Source: Actinomycetota bacterium (GTDB lineage Bacteria; Actinomycetota; Acidimicrobiia; Acidimicrobiales; Ilumatobacteraceae). Taken from it: 41,659 nt of DNA. The notes beneath the pieces were generated by a model, which worked only from the letters and a program-made list of their open reading frames with translations, was not told where the DNA came from and made no database searches. The position numbers and the translations under genes are program-made. Positions 24,361 through 32,795 of the stretch are shown in pieces (the stretch's first letter is position 1; each line of letters begins with the position of its first letter). The stretch is taken from the NCBI GenBank assembly GCA_009927665.1, contig RFMM01000109.1, positions 1 to 41,659 of the forward strand, given 5' to 3'.

Positions 24361-25479
24361 TCAGCCGAAGTGGCGTTCAACGAGTTCTCTCGGGGCCACA
24401 CAACCGCTGGCATCCAGCACATAACCAAGGTCGCGAGCAGCCTTGACAAGAGTCGGAGACCATTCGATCGGGCATCGACCGTCGCCATTCGACGCAATGA
24501 CGAACTCAGCCGGTCCCCCTTTGGGATTCCGCACGTCGCGCCACTCACCAGCGGGCAGAGATACCACCGATCCGGCCGGAACCTCACAGCTCACCACAGC
24601 TGCGTCGCCGAGTTCAACAACAAGATCAGCATCCATCGCCAATAACGCCACCGGCGATGCCACTCTGTGCCGTCCGAGCGATGATCCCGCGTCGAGTCGC
24701 AGCCAGTTGACCGAAAATCCGTGTGGGTAGGTGATTGCGATGTGATGGCGCCGGTGCTGATTGAATCCGACACCAATCACCGGGGCGACACATGAGTGAT
24801 GCTGCGGAATCACCGAGGCGAGGAGTGCGTGCTCCTGCCACCGGCGAGCGTCGTTGCGCACCACACGAGCTTCAATCTCCTCAGGCGAATAGCGATCTAT
24901 TTTCGCGAGTGCCTCGGGCGAGACTGGCTTCAGTGTCAATGCACCGCGAACAACGTCTTCAACTTTGGTGACTTTTTCCGTCTCGTCAAGCACCAAGCCC
25001 GACTCCCGAGCCAGCTCCAAGACGCGAGGAGACCAGAGAATTCCACCGGGATCGTCACCTCCGAGAAACGTATACAAGAATCCGTCAGATGTTCCGACGT
25101 TCTCGAAGCTCCGGAATACCCACGTCGGCACTGCGAAGATGTCGCCAGGCCCGATTGTGAGCGCCAGCTGATCATCGAGACCGATTGCCATCTTCCACAT
25201 ACCACTTCGACAGACAAAAACCTCTGCCGTGTAGTGCAGATGCGCATTGTTGATCATCCCTGGTTGCAGGCCGGCTGCTCCTACGCAGAACCCGTGCGGT
25301 TCAACGATGTTGGTCTTTGCGTCTTCGTTCTGGGTGACCCCTGCACCGATGAAACTGAAACTCGTCTTTCCCGCCGAGCGCGGCAAATGTACGTCAACGA
25401 ACGCAGAAGTGTCAGCGACAAAGTCGGCAGGCGTCACGACGCGTCGACGAAGTTCAGATTCCAACGACATGGAACCCAT
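24361..25479 (-). CDS. Two-domain cupin protein
   Basis: A 372-residue bicupin. The N-terminal cupin has a metal-site motif: INNAHLHYTAEVFVCRSG with HxH and Glu near 90-100, then GDIFAVPTWVFRSFEN for the second motif with a Phe-Glu where a His is common. The C-terminal cupin keeps the barrel pattern (LDAGSSLGRHRVASPVALL, VPAGSVVSLPAGEWRDV) but lacks the HxHxxxE set, so it is probably structural. Bicupins act as dioxygenases, isomerases or lyases. ATG 25479 overlaps the dehydrogenase stop (ATGA), so the 28 extra residues of the track ORF are dropped. It is probably an enzyme of the same pathway; reaction unknown. Confidence 0.78.
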   Translation of the reverse strand: MGSMSLESELRRRVVTPADFVADTSAFVDVHLPRSAGKTSFSFIGAGVTQNEDAKTNIVEPHGFCVGAAGLQPGMINNAHLHYTAEVFVCRSGMWKMAIGLDDQLALTIGPGDIFAVPTWVFRSFENVGTSDGFLYTFLGGDDPGGILWSPRVLELARESGLVLDETEKVTKVEDVVRGALTLKPVSPEALAKIDRYSPEEIEARVVRNDARRWQEHALLASVIPQHHSCVAPVIGVGFNQHRRHHIAITYPHGFSVNWLRLDAGSSLGRHRVASPVALLAMDADLVVELGDAAVVSCEVPAGSVVSLPAGEWRDVRNPKGGPAEFVIASNGDGRCPIEWSPTLVKAARDLGYVLDASGCVAPRELVERHFG

Positions 25480-26768
25480 CAAGAACCCGCTCCGACCCCC
25501 GAGTATCGACGCACACGTATGTCGGCCTGTTCTTTGTGTCCCCAGAAGCGTTCGATAGCGCACAACCTAGAGCAGTACTCGCCGACCATCGCCGAGGACT
25601 GCGGATTCGTGACTCGCTGGTACGTCACCGTCTTGATGAACTTTCCGACCCAGAGGCCGCCGGTATAGCGCGCAGCCGATTGCGTTGGCAGGGTGTGATT
25701 GGTGCCGATGACTTTGTCGCCGTATGAGACGTTCGTCATTGGCCCAAGGAACAGCGCCCCATAGTTCTGCATGTTCTCAAGGAAGTAGTCGTCATTGCTC
25801 GTCATCACTTGGACATGCTCAAAGGCGAGATCATCAGCGACCTCGAGCATCTCGGCATGATCTTTGCAGAGAATGACCTGACCGTAGTCAGCCCACGACT
25901 TTGATGCGATATCGGCAGTCGGCAAGGTCTTCAGTTGCAACTCGACTTGACGAATGGTCTCGTCGGCGAGTCGACGGGAGTTCGTCACGAGGATCGCCGG
26001 CGAGGTTGGTCCGTGTTCCGCTTGACCGAGCAGGTCGACTGCACAGATTTCGCCATCGACCGTTTCATCGGCGACCACCAGCGTTTCGGTCGGACCAGCC
26101 ATCAGGTCGATTCCTACACGTCCGTAAAGCTGCCGTTTGGCTTCGGCAACTAGCGCGTTACCGGGGCCAACAATCATGTCAACCCGGTCAACGAATTCAG
26201 TACCAATCGCCAGCGACGCAACGGCTTGCACACCGCCAAGCACGTAAATTTCATCTGCTCCTGCCAAAGCCATGGCGGTGATGGTTTCGGCTGGCAGTTC
26301 ACCATTGATTGGCGGGGTGCAGGCTGCCACCCGCTTCACGCCAGCGACCTTTGCCGTGAGAACGCTCATGTGCGCGGAGGCGACCATCGGGTAGCGCCCG
26401 CCTGGCACGTATGCGCCGACCGAGCCAACTGGTATCAGTTTGTGACCCAATGTCACGCCAGGAAGGGTTTCCACTTCCACCGGATTAAGGCTGGCCAATT
26501 GGGCTTTTGCGAAGTTACGAATCTGCTTCTGAGCGAACTCGATGTCGTGGATCGTCTGCTTGCTCACGCCCGCGATGACCTTTTCGACCTGCGCGTCAGA
26601 GAGACGGAACTGTGCTGGTTCCCATTTGTCAAACTCGGCTGACATCCGTCGCACCGCATTTTCGCCGTCGACTTCCACCTCTCTGAGTAGGTTGCTCACT
26701 CGTGAAGTGAGCTCGGCATCCGCGCCGTGGGCAGCCTTTCGTGTCGCCTTCTTGATGTACTCAGCCAT
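25479..26768 (-). CDS. HpsN-like NAD-dependent dehydrogenase, histidinol-dehydrogenase family
   Basis: A 429-residue member of the HisD superfamily in the catabolic branch that includes sulfopropanediol 3-dehydrogenase (HpsN). The catalytic framework is intact: [48 protein letters not shown] (Gln and His zinc ligands), GTNHTLPT (catalytic His) and the final GHKEQ. It should oxidise an alcohol carbon, possibly twice, with NAD. A histidine-pathway role is unlikely: no his genes are near, and it lies between lacI (8-nt overlap) and the cupin. DHPS or another hydroxylated C3-C4 compound is a reasonable guess, not a demonstrated substrate. Confidence 0.85.
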   Translation of the reverse strand: MAEYIKKATRKAAHGADAELTSRVSNLLREVEVDGENAVRRMSAEFDKWEPAQFRLSDAQVEKVIAGVSKQTIHDIEFAQKQIRNFAKAQLASLNPVEVETLPGVTLGHKLIPVGSVGAYVPGGRYPMVASAHMSVLTAKVAGVKRVAACTPPINGELPAETITAMALAGADEIYVLGGVQAVASLAIGTEFVDRVDMIVGPGNALVAEAKRQLYGRVGIDLMAGPTETLVVADETVDGEICAVDLLGQAEHGPTSPAILVTNSRRLADETIRQVELQLKTLPTADIASKSWADYGQVILCKDHAEMLEVADDLAFEHVQVMTSNDDYFLENMQNYGALFLGPMTNVSYGDKVIGTNHTLPTQSAARYTGGLWVGKFIKTVTYQRVTNPQSSAMVGEYCSRLCAIERFWGHKEQADIRVRRYSGVGAGS

Positions 26769-27810
26769 GACTAGTTTCTCCTCTCGTGGTATTTGCGATA
26801 CGTAGCTCTCCCTCGATTGTCACAATTTGATCAACCGCGCTGAGAGAGAGCAGTTGGAGCACGCTCGCGACCATCTGCTCGATCGGCTGCACGAGCGTGG
26901 TCAGACCATAGCCCTCCCAAGCCGATTGCGGGACACCGTCGAAACCCGTCACGCGCACGTCACCTGGCACACTGACACCGTGCCTGCGCAGGCCGTCGAT
27001 TACACCGAAGGCAATCTCATCGGCCGCAACGACCAGTGCATCAGGAATTCTGCCAACTTCGGCGAGGTTTGCTCCGATCTTGTAGCCGGCGTCGTAGGTA
27101 AACGAGCCAGCTTCGATGTAGGGAAGGGAGATCTCTCTCGCTCCGAATTGTTCGACGGCCCCTCGATATCGAAGCTGATCAGTAGACGCCGAGGAAACTC
27201 CACCCACGAATGCGGCACTCTTTACTCCAAGTTCAATCAGGTGACGCGCCAGAGCAGCTGCACCGCCCTGGTTGTCTACGGTGACGAGCGGTGCAATGCC
27301 GGCTGCTGCAGGCTGGTTAAACGCCACGACCGCATGGTTAGGCTGCGTCAACCTCGAGATTTGTCCGACACCGATCGTCGACGAAGCAAGCACCAGCCCG
27401 TCGAGCCGGTACCTCGAAATAGATTGAATCGCTCCTTCGACCGCCTGGACGTCGCGAAATGTGGTCACGAGCAACTGCCGCGAGCCCTCGCCCACTTGTC
27501 GTGCGAATGCAGAGATGACACTCTGCCAGTATTCGCCTTGAGCAGGTACCACTACTCCGACAAGCCCCGACCGCTGGTTCCGCATGCCACCGGCGATTGC
27601 ACTCGGCACATAACCCAGCTCTCTAGCGGCGCGGCTCACTCGGTTGCGCGTGGCCTCGGCGACGAGAGCGGGACGGGCGAAGACTCGTGCAACCGTTGAT
27701 TGAGAAACTCCAGCACGTTTCGCAACGTCGAAGGAAGTCACGTCGCCTCGGGCGTTGTGATGAACGCCCGGATGGCGGACTCTCGAAGTCGAACGATGTG
27801 AAGAGCCCAC
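26761..27810 (-). CDS. LacI-family transcriptional repressor
   Basis: A 349-residue regulator. The N-terminal helix-turn-helix [16 protein letters not shown] and hinge helix [16 protein letters not shown] are followed by a periplasmic-binding-like effector domain. The track starts at TTG 27819, but that overlaps the -10 hexamer TAAGAT; GTG 27810 lies 8 nt after it and fits a leaderless message. A later GTG at 27741 ([12 protein letters not shown]) would give the classic short N-terminus and is also possible. Its own promoter carries an operator, so it is probably autoregulated, and it overlaps the dehydrogenase gene. The inducer should be the imported substrate or a derivative. Confidence 0.9.
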   Translation of the reverse strand: MGSSHRSTSRVRHPGVHHNARGDVTSFDVAKRAGVSQSTVARVFARPALVAEATRNRVSRAARELGYVPSAIAGGMRNQRSGLVGVVVPAQGEYWQSVISAFARQVGEGSRQLLVTTFRDVQAVEGAIQSISRYRLDGLVLASSTIGVGQISRLTQPNHAVVAFNQPAAAGIAPLVTVDNQGGAAALARHLIELGVKSAAFVGGVSSASTDQLRYRGAVEQFGAREISLPYIEAGSFTYDAGYKIGANLAEVGRIPDALVVAADEIAFGVIDGLRRHGVSVPGDVRVTGFDGVPQSAWEGYGLTTLVQPIEQMVASVLQLLSLSAVDQIVTIEGELRIANTTRGETSHG

Positions 27811-27818
27811 GCCGCTCA

Positions 27819-27847
27819 ATCTTATGAATACGTAGTCACGATTTCCA
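27819..27847 (-). promoter_or_regulatory. lacI promoter with operator copy
   Basis: Minus strand: weak -35 TGGAAA (27847-27842), the near-palindrome TGACTACGTATTCA (27838-27825), then -10 TAAGAT (27824-27819). The layout, operator in the 17-bp spacer, is the same as at the transport promoter, and the shared plus-strand core is TATGAnTACGTAGTCAC. It supports autorepression and control of the dehydrogenase and cupin. Confidence 0.72.
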
Positions 27848-27855
27848 AAGCCTGC

Positions 27856-28809
27856 TCAGGTAGAAAGAATCTGGCGCCAAACTGCAACCTCGTCGAGCAA
27901 CAAGTACAGCCGGCCAATGTTGGGTCCCACGAAATCAGCGTGCCAGATCGACATGACCCGCACCTCCTCACCTGAAGGCTGACCGAAACCACCCGCACCT
28001 TCGTGTACGAACGTGGTGGTACAACGAACCGCTGCGCGCACTCCACGCGACGGGTCGGCGTGACCGATCGCGTGGTCTACCTGCGTCTCAATGCATCGCA
28101 GCGGGGCCAAGAGAACCCGTATGCTGCTTACGCCCGAGTCGCGCCAATGTGCAACCTCGCCGCCCGGCAACTCAAAGTGGCAGGCACGATCGATGTCTTC
28201 TCGGGCCTCGTCAAACCGACCGGTGAGGAGTCGCTCGGCGAGACGCGCCAACGTGCGCCCTGCGACATGGTCGTTGCCACGCGAGCGATAGACCGGCGCC
28301 GCATGGGCGAACATCACATCTGTCATGCGGGTCGATCCACCAGCCTCTGCAACAATCTTGCGGGCGACTTCTTCGGGCGTGCTTCCCATTTGGCGCACGA
28401 TCGCCCCAAAGTCACGCACGAGCCACTCATCGAAAATGATGTTGTCGCGCACTGCACAGTCTGCAATCACTCGATAGTGAAGTGAGCGACCTGTCGGGTC
28501 ACCGAAGTAGCCGCGACCGAGATGTGTGGCGGTCGAAAAAATACGATGCGAAGACAGCCATTCATCCGAGCTGCCTGTGTGAATGACGTCTTCCCCAATG
28601 AGCTGACGGTCGGGAAACTCGACAAGCGTGGCTTTCGTGGAATCGATGACCGATTGAGAACCTGTGGTCATCCCACTCGGCGACTTGACAGGCACCGCAT
28701 CTGCGTAATAGGTACGAATCGCTTCAATGTCTCGCTCTTCCCAAATCTGGTGCGTGAGGCGCAGGATGAAGTCGGCGTACGGGTCACCCGTTGTAAACAC
28801 CTCGCTCAC
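27856..28809 (-). CDS. Double SnoaL-like protein 4
   Basis: A 317-residue protein with two SnoaL-like halves. The first runs from DFILRLTHQIWEERDIEAI to DPTGRSLHYRVIADCAVRDNII and DEWLVRDFGAIVRQMG, the closing motif of the family with a candidate Asp. The second (RLAERLLTGRFDEAREDIDRA, to SGEEVRVMSIWHADFVGP) is more diverged. The start is a GTG at 28809, 4 nt after the rhodanese stop, so it is read with msrA and rhodanese rather than from the lacI promoter; the lacI operator lies just beyond its stop. It may link the redox operon to the catabolic regulon. Reaction unknown. Confidence 0.75.
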   Translation of the reverse strand: MSEVFTTGDPYADFILRLTHQIWEERDIEAIRTYYADAVPVKSPSGMTTGSQSVIDSTKATLVEFPDRQLIGEDVIHTGSSDEWLSSHRIFSTATHLGRGYFGDPTGRSLHYRVIADCAVRDNIIFDEWLVRDFGAIVRQMGSTPEEVARKIVAEAGGSTRMTDVMFAHAAPVYRSRGNDHVAGRTLARLAERLLTGRFDEAREDIDRACHFELPGGEVAHWRDSGVSSIRVLLAPLRCIETQVDHAIGHADPSRGVRAAVRCTTTFVHEGAGGFGQPSGEEVRVMSIWHADFVGPNIGRLYLLLDEVAVWRQILST

Positions 28810-28813
28810 AGAT

Positions 28814-29077
28814 TTAGCCCTGCACGATGGCGACGCCCGTTTGGGCTGAGGCGTTTTCGAGCGACCCGAGGTCAGTTATGTCGGTGATGCCGACCTCCCG
28901 CATTCGCTCGGCGGCCTGCGCTGAGCGGTTGCCCGAACGGCAGTAGACGATGTACGACGCAGTGGTGTCGAGCTTGGCGATTTCGGCGTCAAACGACGGA
29001 TTCTTAAAGTCGATGAGCACCGCACCATCAAGATAACCGGCAGCGAACTCTTCGGGGGTGCGTACGTCGATAATCAT
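28814..29077 (-). CDS. Small single-domain rhodanese-like protein
   Basis: An 87-residue rhodanese domain. It starts [20 protein letters not shown] and has the active-site loop [12 protein letters not shown], whose Cys near residue 47 would carry a persulfide. The length matches a lone GlpE/PspE-like domain. It may move sulfane sulfur or protect against reactive sulfur species. ATG 29077 overlaps the msrA stop (ATGA), so 7 residues of the track ORF are removed. Its pairing with MsrA points to sulfur or redox stress. Confidence 0.88.
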   Translation of the reverse strand: MIIDVRTPEEFAAGYLDGAVLIDFKNPSFDAEIAKLDTTASYIVYCRSGNRSAQAAERMREVGITDITDLGSLENASAQTGVAIVQG

Positions 29078-29658
29078 CGGGCAACGCCGACGGGGCACGA
29101 CACGCCGGTGCCGCCCAGACCGCAGTAGCCGTTCGGGTTCTTGCCGAGATACTGCTGGTGGTAGTCCTCCGCGTAGAAGTAGTCGCGTAGCGGTGCAATC
29201 TCCGTAGTGATCTCGCCGTATCCGGCTTTAGTGAGTTCTGCCTGGAATGCGTCGCGTGACTTCTCTGCGGCCGTTCGTTGTGCATCGTTGGCGTAGTAGA
29301 TCGCGCTGCGGTATTGCGTGCCGACATCGTTGCCTTGGCGCATCCCCTGGGTCGGGTCGTGATTCTCCCAGAACACGCGCAGCATCGCCTCGAGCGACGT
29401 CTGCGTGCGGTCGAAGACTGCCATCAGCACTTCGGTGTGGCCCGTCAGGCCGCTACACACTTCTTCATACGACGGGTTCGGAGTGAAGCCGCCCGCGTAG
29501 CCGACCGAGGTGGAATACACGCCGGGTGCCTGCCAGAACTTGCGCTCTGCACCCCAGAAGCAACCCATGCCGACGACGAGCGTCTCGCAGTGCTCTGGCC
29601 ACGGGCCAACGAGCGGCGCACCGTTCACGAAGTGTGATTGATTCGCTTGACCCATCAT
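29074..29658 (-). CDS. msrA: Peptide-methionine (S)-S-oxide reductase MsrA
   Basis: Repairs S-methionine sulfoxide. The 194-residue product has the active-site [13 protein letters not shown] near 30-42 with the catalytic Cys, then [20 protein letters not shown] and [10 protein letters not shown], all diagnostic. The C-terminal [17 protein letters not shown] has two Cys residues as possible resolving cysteines. No signal peptide, so it acts in the cytoplasm. Its tandem ATG at 29658 overlaps the histidine-kinase stop, so it is translationally coupled to the two-component system, an uncommon placement that suggests oxidative-stress control. Confidence 0.97.
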   Translation of the reverse strand: MMGQANQSHFVNGAPLVGPWPEHCETLVVGMGCFWGAERKFWQAPGVYSTSVGYAGGFTPNPSYEEVCSGLTGHTEVLMAVFDRTQTSLEAMLRVFWENHDPTQGMRQGNDVGTQYRSAIYYANDAQRTAAEKSRDAFQAELTKAGYGEITTEIAPLRDYFYAEDYHQQYLGKNPNGYCGLGGTGVSCPVGVAR

Positions 29659-31085
29659 GATCGTCTGTTCTCGGTGACTACATCATCACGATCGAGCAAC
29701 TTTCCATCAACTGGTACCCGCACCACGGAATCCAACCCTCCTCCTGGCGCCTGTTTTAACCCCACCGCAAAGGATGCCGCGCGAGACAACTGGGCCACGA
29801 TTGCCAGCCCCAAACCGGCGCTCTCCGAGGACGGCTCAGTTTGTGCTCGCCAAAATCGCTCAAAAGCCATCCTGCGCTGGGTCTCGTTCAATCCCGGTCC
29901 CTCATCTCGCACGATGACTTCTACTTCGTCCATACGACGAGTCGCAATTATTGACACGGTCGAGCGCGGTGGAGCGTGATTCAGAGCGTTATCTAGGTAA
30001 TTTGCGACAATCTCGTGCAACGCGAACCTGCTCGCGTCGACACGCAAGCCTCCATTGGTTTCGGCGACAACACTCACTTGAGACTCACCGGCAAGTGCGC
30101 TCCACTCCTCCACAATTTCACGACAGAGTATTCCTACATCGAAATTTTCCGTCACGAGAACTTGACCCTCGGAACGCGCCAACTGAAGCATTCGTTCAGT
30201 AAGCATCGAGAGTCTGTCAGTCTCTTTCAATGCGGCCTCGAGATTACTCCCCGCTGCGGCCGTGTCCACGCGTAGATTTTGATGAGCTTGCTCAAGACGC
30301 AATCGGAGTGCAGTCAGCGGCGTTCGCAATTGGTGTGCAGCGTCACCCGCAAATCGCTTCTGTTGACTGAGCATTTGCGACACTCGATCTGACATTGAGT
30401 TGAATTGTCGCGCCAAGGCACGAAGTTCCTTGGGTCCGTCAGGCTTCACCACCGCATTTCTGCCCTGCGCCAAGTCTTCAGCAGCATCCTGTAGCCGCCG
30501 CAGTGGTGCCGAGACGACTCCGGCAAGCGCAACGCCAGCAATGATGGCGATCAGAACGGCGACTCCAGCGGCAAGTACGAGTTGTCGAACTTGTGAATTC
30601 ACTTCACGATCTATCACTGTTTGTGGCCTGGAAAGACGAACAACTCCCGCAACAGAATCTCTGAAAAATATCGGAATTGCTGCATATACCAGAGTGTCCG
30701 AAACCGTTACCGATTGTCGGCCTCCGAGAGCGAAATTTCCCAAAAGTGCTGACGCGATTTCTGGACGATTTTTGAAGTCCTCACCGACACGATTGGCCGA
30801 GACACTTGACGCGATCAATATGCCGTTCTTGTCAGTTACAACGACGTCAATTGCACTGTTGGCAGAGAATTCGTCGACGAGTGAGACCGCTTCACTTGCG
30901 CCGAGGTTTCCATTCACATCCACTAGTTCACGCGCTTGCCCCGCAAGGACATATGCGTCGCGCTCAAGTCTTGTGATCTGACGCTCACGTTCCACTCGCG
31001 CCACATGCGCGATAAACGGGACATCTCGCACAATCACCACGAGCGCCACTATTCCAACAATGACCAGAATGAAATTGCGTTTCAT
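29655..31085 (-). CDS. Sensor histidine kinase
   Basis: A 476-residue membrane kinase. Helix 1 is at about 5-25, an extracytoplasmic sensor of roughly 140 residues follows ([15 protein letters not shown], with a PDC/sCache-like fold), helix 2 is near 170-190, then HAMP ([18 protein letters not shown]), the H-box [18 protein letters not shown] with the phospho-His, N-box region [14 protein letters not shown]1 DEGPGL and G2 [10 protein letters not shown]. It should phosphorylate the response regulator encoded upstream (4-nt overlap). The signal is unknown; msrA downstream and the divergent flavin/heme operon suggest a redox cue. Confidence 0.95.
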   Translation of the reverse strand: MKRNFILVIVGIVALVVIVRDVPFIAHVARVERERQITRLERDAYVLAGQARELVDVNGNLGASEAVSLVDEFSANSAIDVVVTDKNGILIASSVSANRVGEDFKNRPEIASALLGNFALGGRQSVTVSDTLVYAAIPIFFRDSVAGVVRLSRPQTVIDREVNSQVRQLVLAAGVAVLIAIIAGVALAGVVSAPLRRLQDAAEDLAQGRNAVVKPDGPKELRALARQFNSMSDRVSQMLSQQKRFAGDAAHQLRTPLTALRLRLEQAHQNLRVDTAAAGSNLEAALKETDRLSMLTERMLQLARSEGQVLVTENFDVGILCREIVEEWSALAGESQVSVVAETNGGLRVDASRFALHEIVANYLDNALNHAPPRSTVSIIATRRMDEVEVIVRDEGPGLNETQRRMAFERFWRAQTEPSSESAGLGLAIVAQLSRAASFAVGLKQAPGGGLDSVVRVPVDGKLLDRDDVVTENRRS

Positions 31086-31738
31086 CTGGGCTCGGTAAAT
31101 CGAAATCCAATTCCGCGCACTGCCTCAATCCAACGCGGATCTCCGAGCTTCTTGCGAATCGTCGCGATATGCACGTCTAACGTTTTGGTCGAACCGAACC
31201 AGTTTGAATCCCATACGGATTCCATGATTTCCTGACGGCGATGGACTCGTCCGGGCTCTCTCGCCAATAACTCAAGCAAGTCAAACTCCTTTGCGGTCAG
31301 GGGAATCTCGGTGTTCCGCAACAATGCGCGACGCGCGACCGGATCAACTACGAGTCCACCGACGACGACCGTGTCACTCTCCGGCTGGCCAACGGAACGG
31401 CGCGAAACAGCGCGAATGCGTGCAGTGAGTTCACGCAACGAGAATGGTTTCGCGAGATAGTCATCGGCTCCGGATTCGAGCCCGAGCACTCGATCAATCT
31501 CCTCGTTCCGTGCAGTCAGCATGATGATCGGGACATTTGACTTCTTGCGCACACTTCTACATACATCGAGACCGTCAATGTCTGGAAGGCCAATATCAAG
31601 GATCATCAATTCATAATTCATCGCATCAATCGCCGCCTTACCTGTTGACACGTGCTGGACAGTGTGCCCGACTGCGCTCAATCCCTCCCGCAATGACTCC
31701 GCGATTGCAACGTCATCTTCAACTAGCAGCACTCGCAC
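31082..31738 (-). CDS. OmpR/PhoB-type response regulator
   Basis: A 218-residue regulator with a receiver domain (acidic pair in VEDD near 7-10, phospho-Asp near 48 in MILDIGLPD, Thr in MLTARNE, Lys in YLAKPFSLREL) and a C-terminal winged helix (PLTAKEFDLLELLAREPGRV, VDVHIATIRKKLG-like recognition region, GIGFRFTEP). The start is a GTG at 31738. It heads the minus-strand series and is divergent from the plus-strand ApbE/ferric-reductase operon, 123 nt away, so it probably controls both sides. An imperfect dyad GGTGA-N6-TCACC at 31778-31793 is a candidate site. Confidence 0.95.
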   Translation of the reverse strand: MRVLLVEDDVAIAESLREGLSAVGHTVQHVSTGKAAIDAMNYELMILDIGLPDIDGLDVCRSVRKKSNVPIIMLTARNEEIDRVLGLESGADDYLAKPFSLRELTARIRAVSRRSVGQPESDTVVVGGLVVDPVARRALLRNTEIPLTAKEFDLLELLAREPGRVHRRQEIMESVWDSNWFGSTKTLDVHIATIRKKLGDPRWIEAVRGIGFRFTEPR

Positions 31739-31848
31739 TCTTACAGTCTCGCCGAAAACCGACTCCCCAACGGGCTAGGTGACCCTCTTCACCGCAGAAC
31801 TTACCGAAACTTGGATGTTGATTGGATTTCCTTTGTAGTAGCCCGCTC

Positions 31849-31854
31849 TACGTT
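31849..31854 (+). promoter_or_regulatory. -10 hexamer TACGTT of the ApbE operon
   Basis: TACGTT is followed by 7 nt and ATG 31862, the leaderless pattern. The 123-nt divergent region with the response-regulator gene also holds the dyad GGTGA-N6-TCACC. No strong -35 is seen, in keeping with an activator-dependent promoter. Confidence 0.5.
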
Positions 31855-31861
31855 CGAAGTC

Positions 31862-32437
31862 ATGAAAACTCGGTCTGCAACCCTCATCTCGGTTTTCGCC
31901 GTCGCCTCGGCAGCAGCTGTTGCTCTGGCTGTGAACACGAACCTCTTCGCGAGGACTACCGCCCTGGCCGAAACGCAATCGACTATTCCAGAAGTCAATG
32001 CAATAGAAGTTCTCGATCCATCAGGCGAGACGAACACCGTTACTTCCAATACCGAATTCAGTGCTGCAATTAGCTCACCATCAAACGGGACTCAGACGTC
32101 TTACGATCTTCCCGGGGTCGGGAGCGTAACTCTTACTAGAAAACTTGACGAACTCACCATCGACTCGACGTCGATTGAAGACGGATACAACGCAGAAGTT
32201 CAGATCGCCAAAGGAACGCTGGTAAAAGTTGAGTTCAGAGGCGGCGAGAATCACTACGAGTTCAGAGCAATGGTCGTAGCCGGCGAGGTAGTCACCGACG
32301 TCTCAGTGCACGGCTTCCCGCAACCAGGAGGTCGCGTATTTCCAGGCCACCATGACCGTGATTCTGACGACGATGGCTCACGTGGGATGAATTGCGACCG
32401 AGATCATGAGGAGGAAGATCATGAATCCGACGACTGA
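31862..32437 (+). CDS. Exported protein with His/Asp/Glu-rich tail, unknown function
   Basis: A 191-residue protein I do not recognise. An N-terminal signal or anchor segment (TRSATLISVFAVASAAAVALAV) leads to an extracytoplasmic beta-rich domain (LPGVGSVTLTRKLDELTIDS, then VEFRGGENHYEFRAMVVAGEVV). The last 30 residues are nearly all charged (HHDRDSDDDG, DRDHEEEDHESDD), which suggests metal binding. The start is ATG 31862, preceded by TACGTT and 7 nt, not the track's 31811. It is the first gene of the ApbE/ferric-reductase operon and overlaps the next gene by 17 nt. A role as metal- or redox-binding partner of the cytochrome is possible. Confidence 0.75.
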   Translation: MKTRSATLISVFAVASAAAVALAVNTNLFARTTALAETQSTIPEVNAIEVLDPSGETNTVTSNTEFSAAISSPSNGTQTSYDLPGVGSVTLTRKLDELTIDSTSIEDGYNAEVQIAKGTLVKVEFRGGENHYEFRAMVVAGEVVTDVSVHGFPQPGGRVFPGHHDRDSDDDGSRGMNCDRDHEEEDHESDD

Positions 32438-32795
32438 ATCTCGACTCGCATCGTTACGCGCACGCACGCGCCGAGACAAACATCCGGCTCGTTCTGCGCG
32501 AATTCTGACTGCTGGGCTCTCGGTAGCTTCAGTGCTCGGAATAGCCTCGCTCTTGCGGCTCGGTACTGTCGCGACTGCTTCACAGTCGGGTTCGGACACG
32601 GCGAATCAGCCACATTCCGATTCGCCTGCTCGTCAGCCATCCCCGGTGATTTCTGGCCCGCCCGAGAACCTCACATCTTCGATTTCACCAATTTGGCCGG
32701 CGGTGCCCTCGAGTAAAGCTCGCACTAGCGGCAGCATCATCTTGGAAGTTCCGCAATCCGCAGCGCCTTCTGCAAGGACGAGCGGCTCGAAGTGA
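32421..32795 (+). CDS. Small membrane-anchored Ser/Pro-rich protein, unknown function
   Basis: A 124-residue protein with a basic N-terminus (about 1-28), one membrane helix (ILTAGLSVASVLGIASLLRL) and a low-complexity Ser/Pro/Ala exterior. ARTSGS occurs twice near the C-terminus. ATG 32421 is preceded by GAGGAAG at good spacing; the earlier ATG at 32406 is rejected. It lies between the acidic exported protein and apbE (GTGA overlap). No FMN-binding domain or clear ApbE target motif was found, but operon position makes it a candidate partner. Function unknown. Confidence 0.65.
   Translation: MNPTTESRLASLRARTRRDKHPARSARILTAGLSVASVLGIASLLRLGTVATASQSGSDTANQPHSDSPARQPSPVISGPPENLTSSISPIWPAVPSSKARTSGSIILEVPQSAAPSARTSGSK

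Noticed and set aside
25479-26768. Annotation as biosynthetic histidinol dehydrogenase (hisD)
   Set aside because: No other his genes nearby, placed between lacI and a cupin, and sequence features resemble the HpsN catabolic branch.
27817-27819. TTG 27819 as the lacI start
   Set aside because: It overlaps the -10 hexamer TAAGAT; a GTG 8 nt after the hexamer is preferred.
31811-31861. ATG 31811 as the start of the 191-residue exported protein
   Set aside because: It would put 17 non-signal residues before the signal peptide; ATG 31862 has TACGTT at 7 nt.
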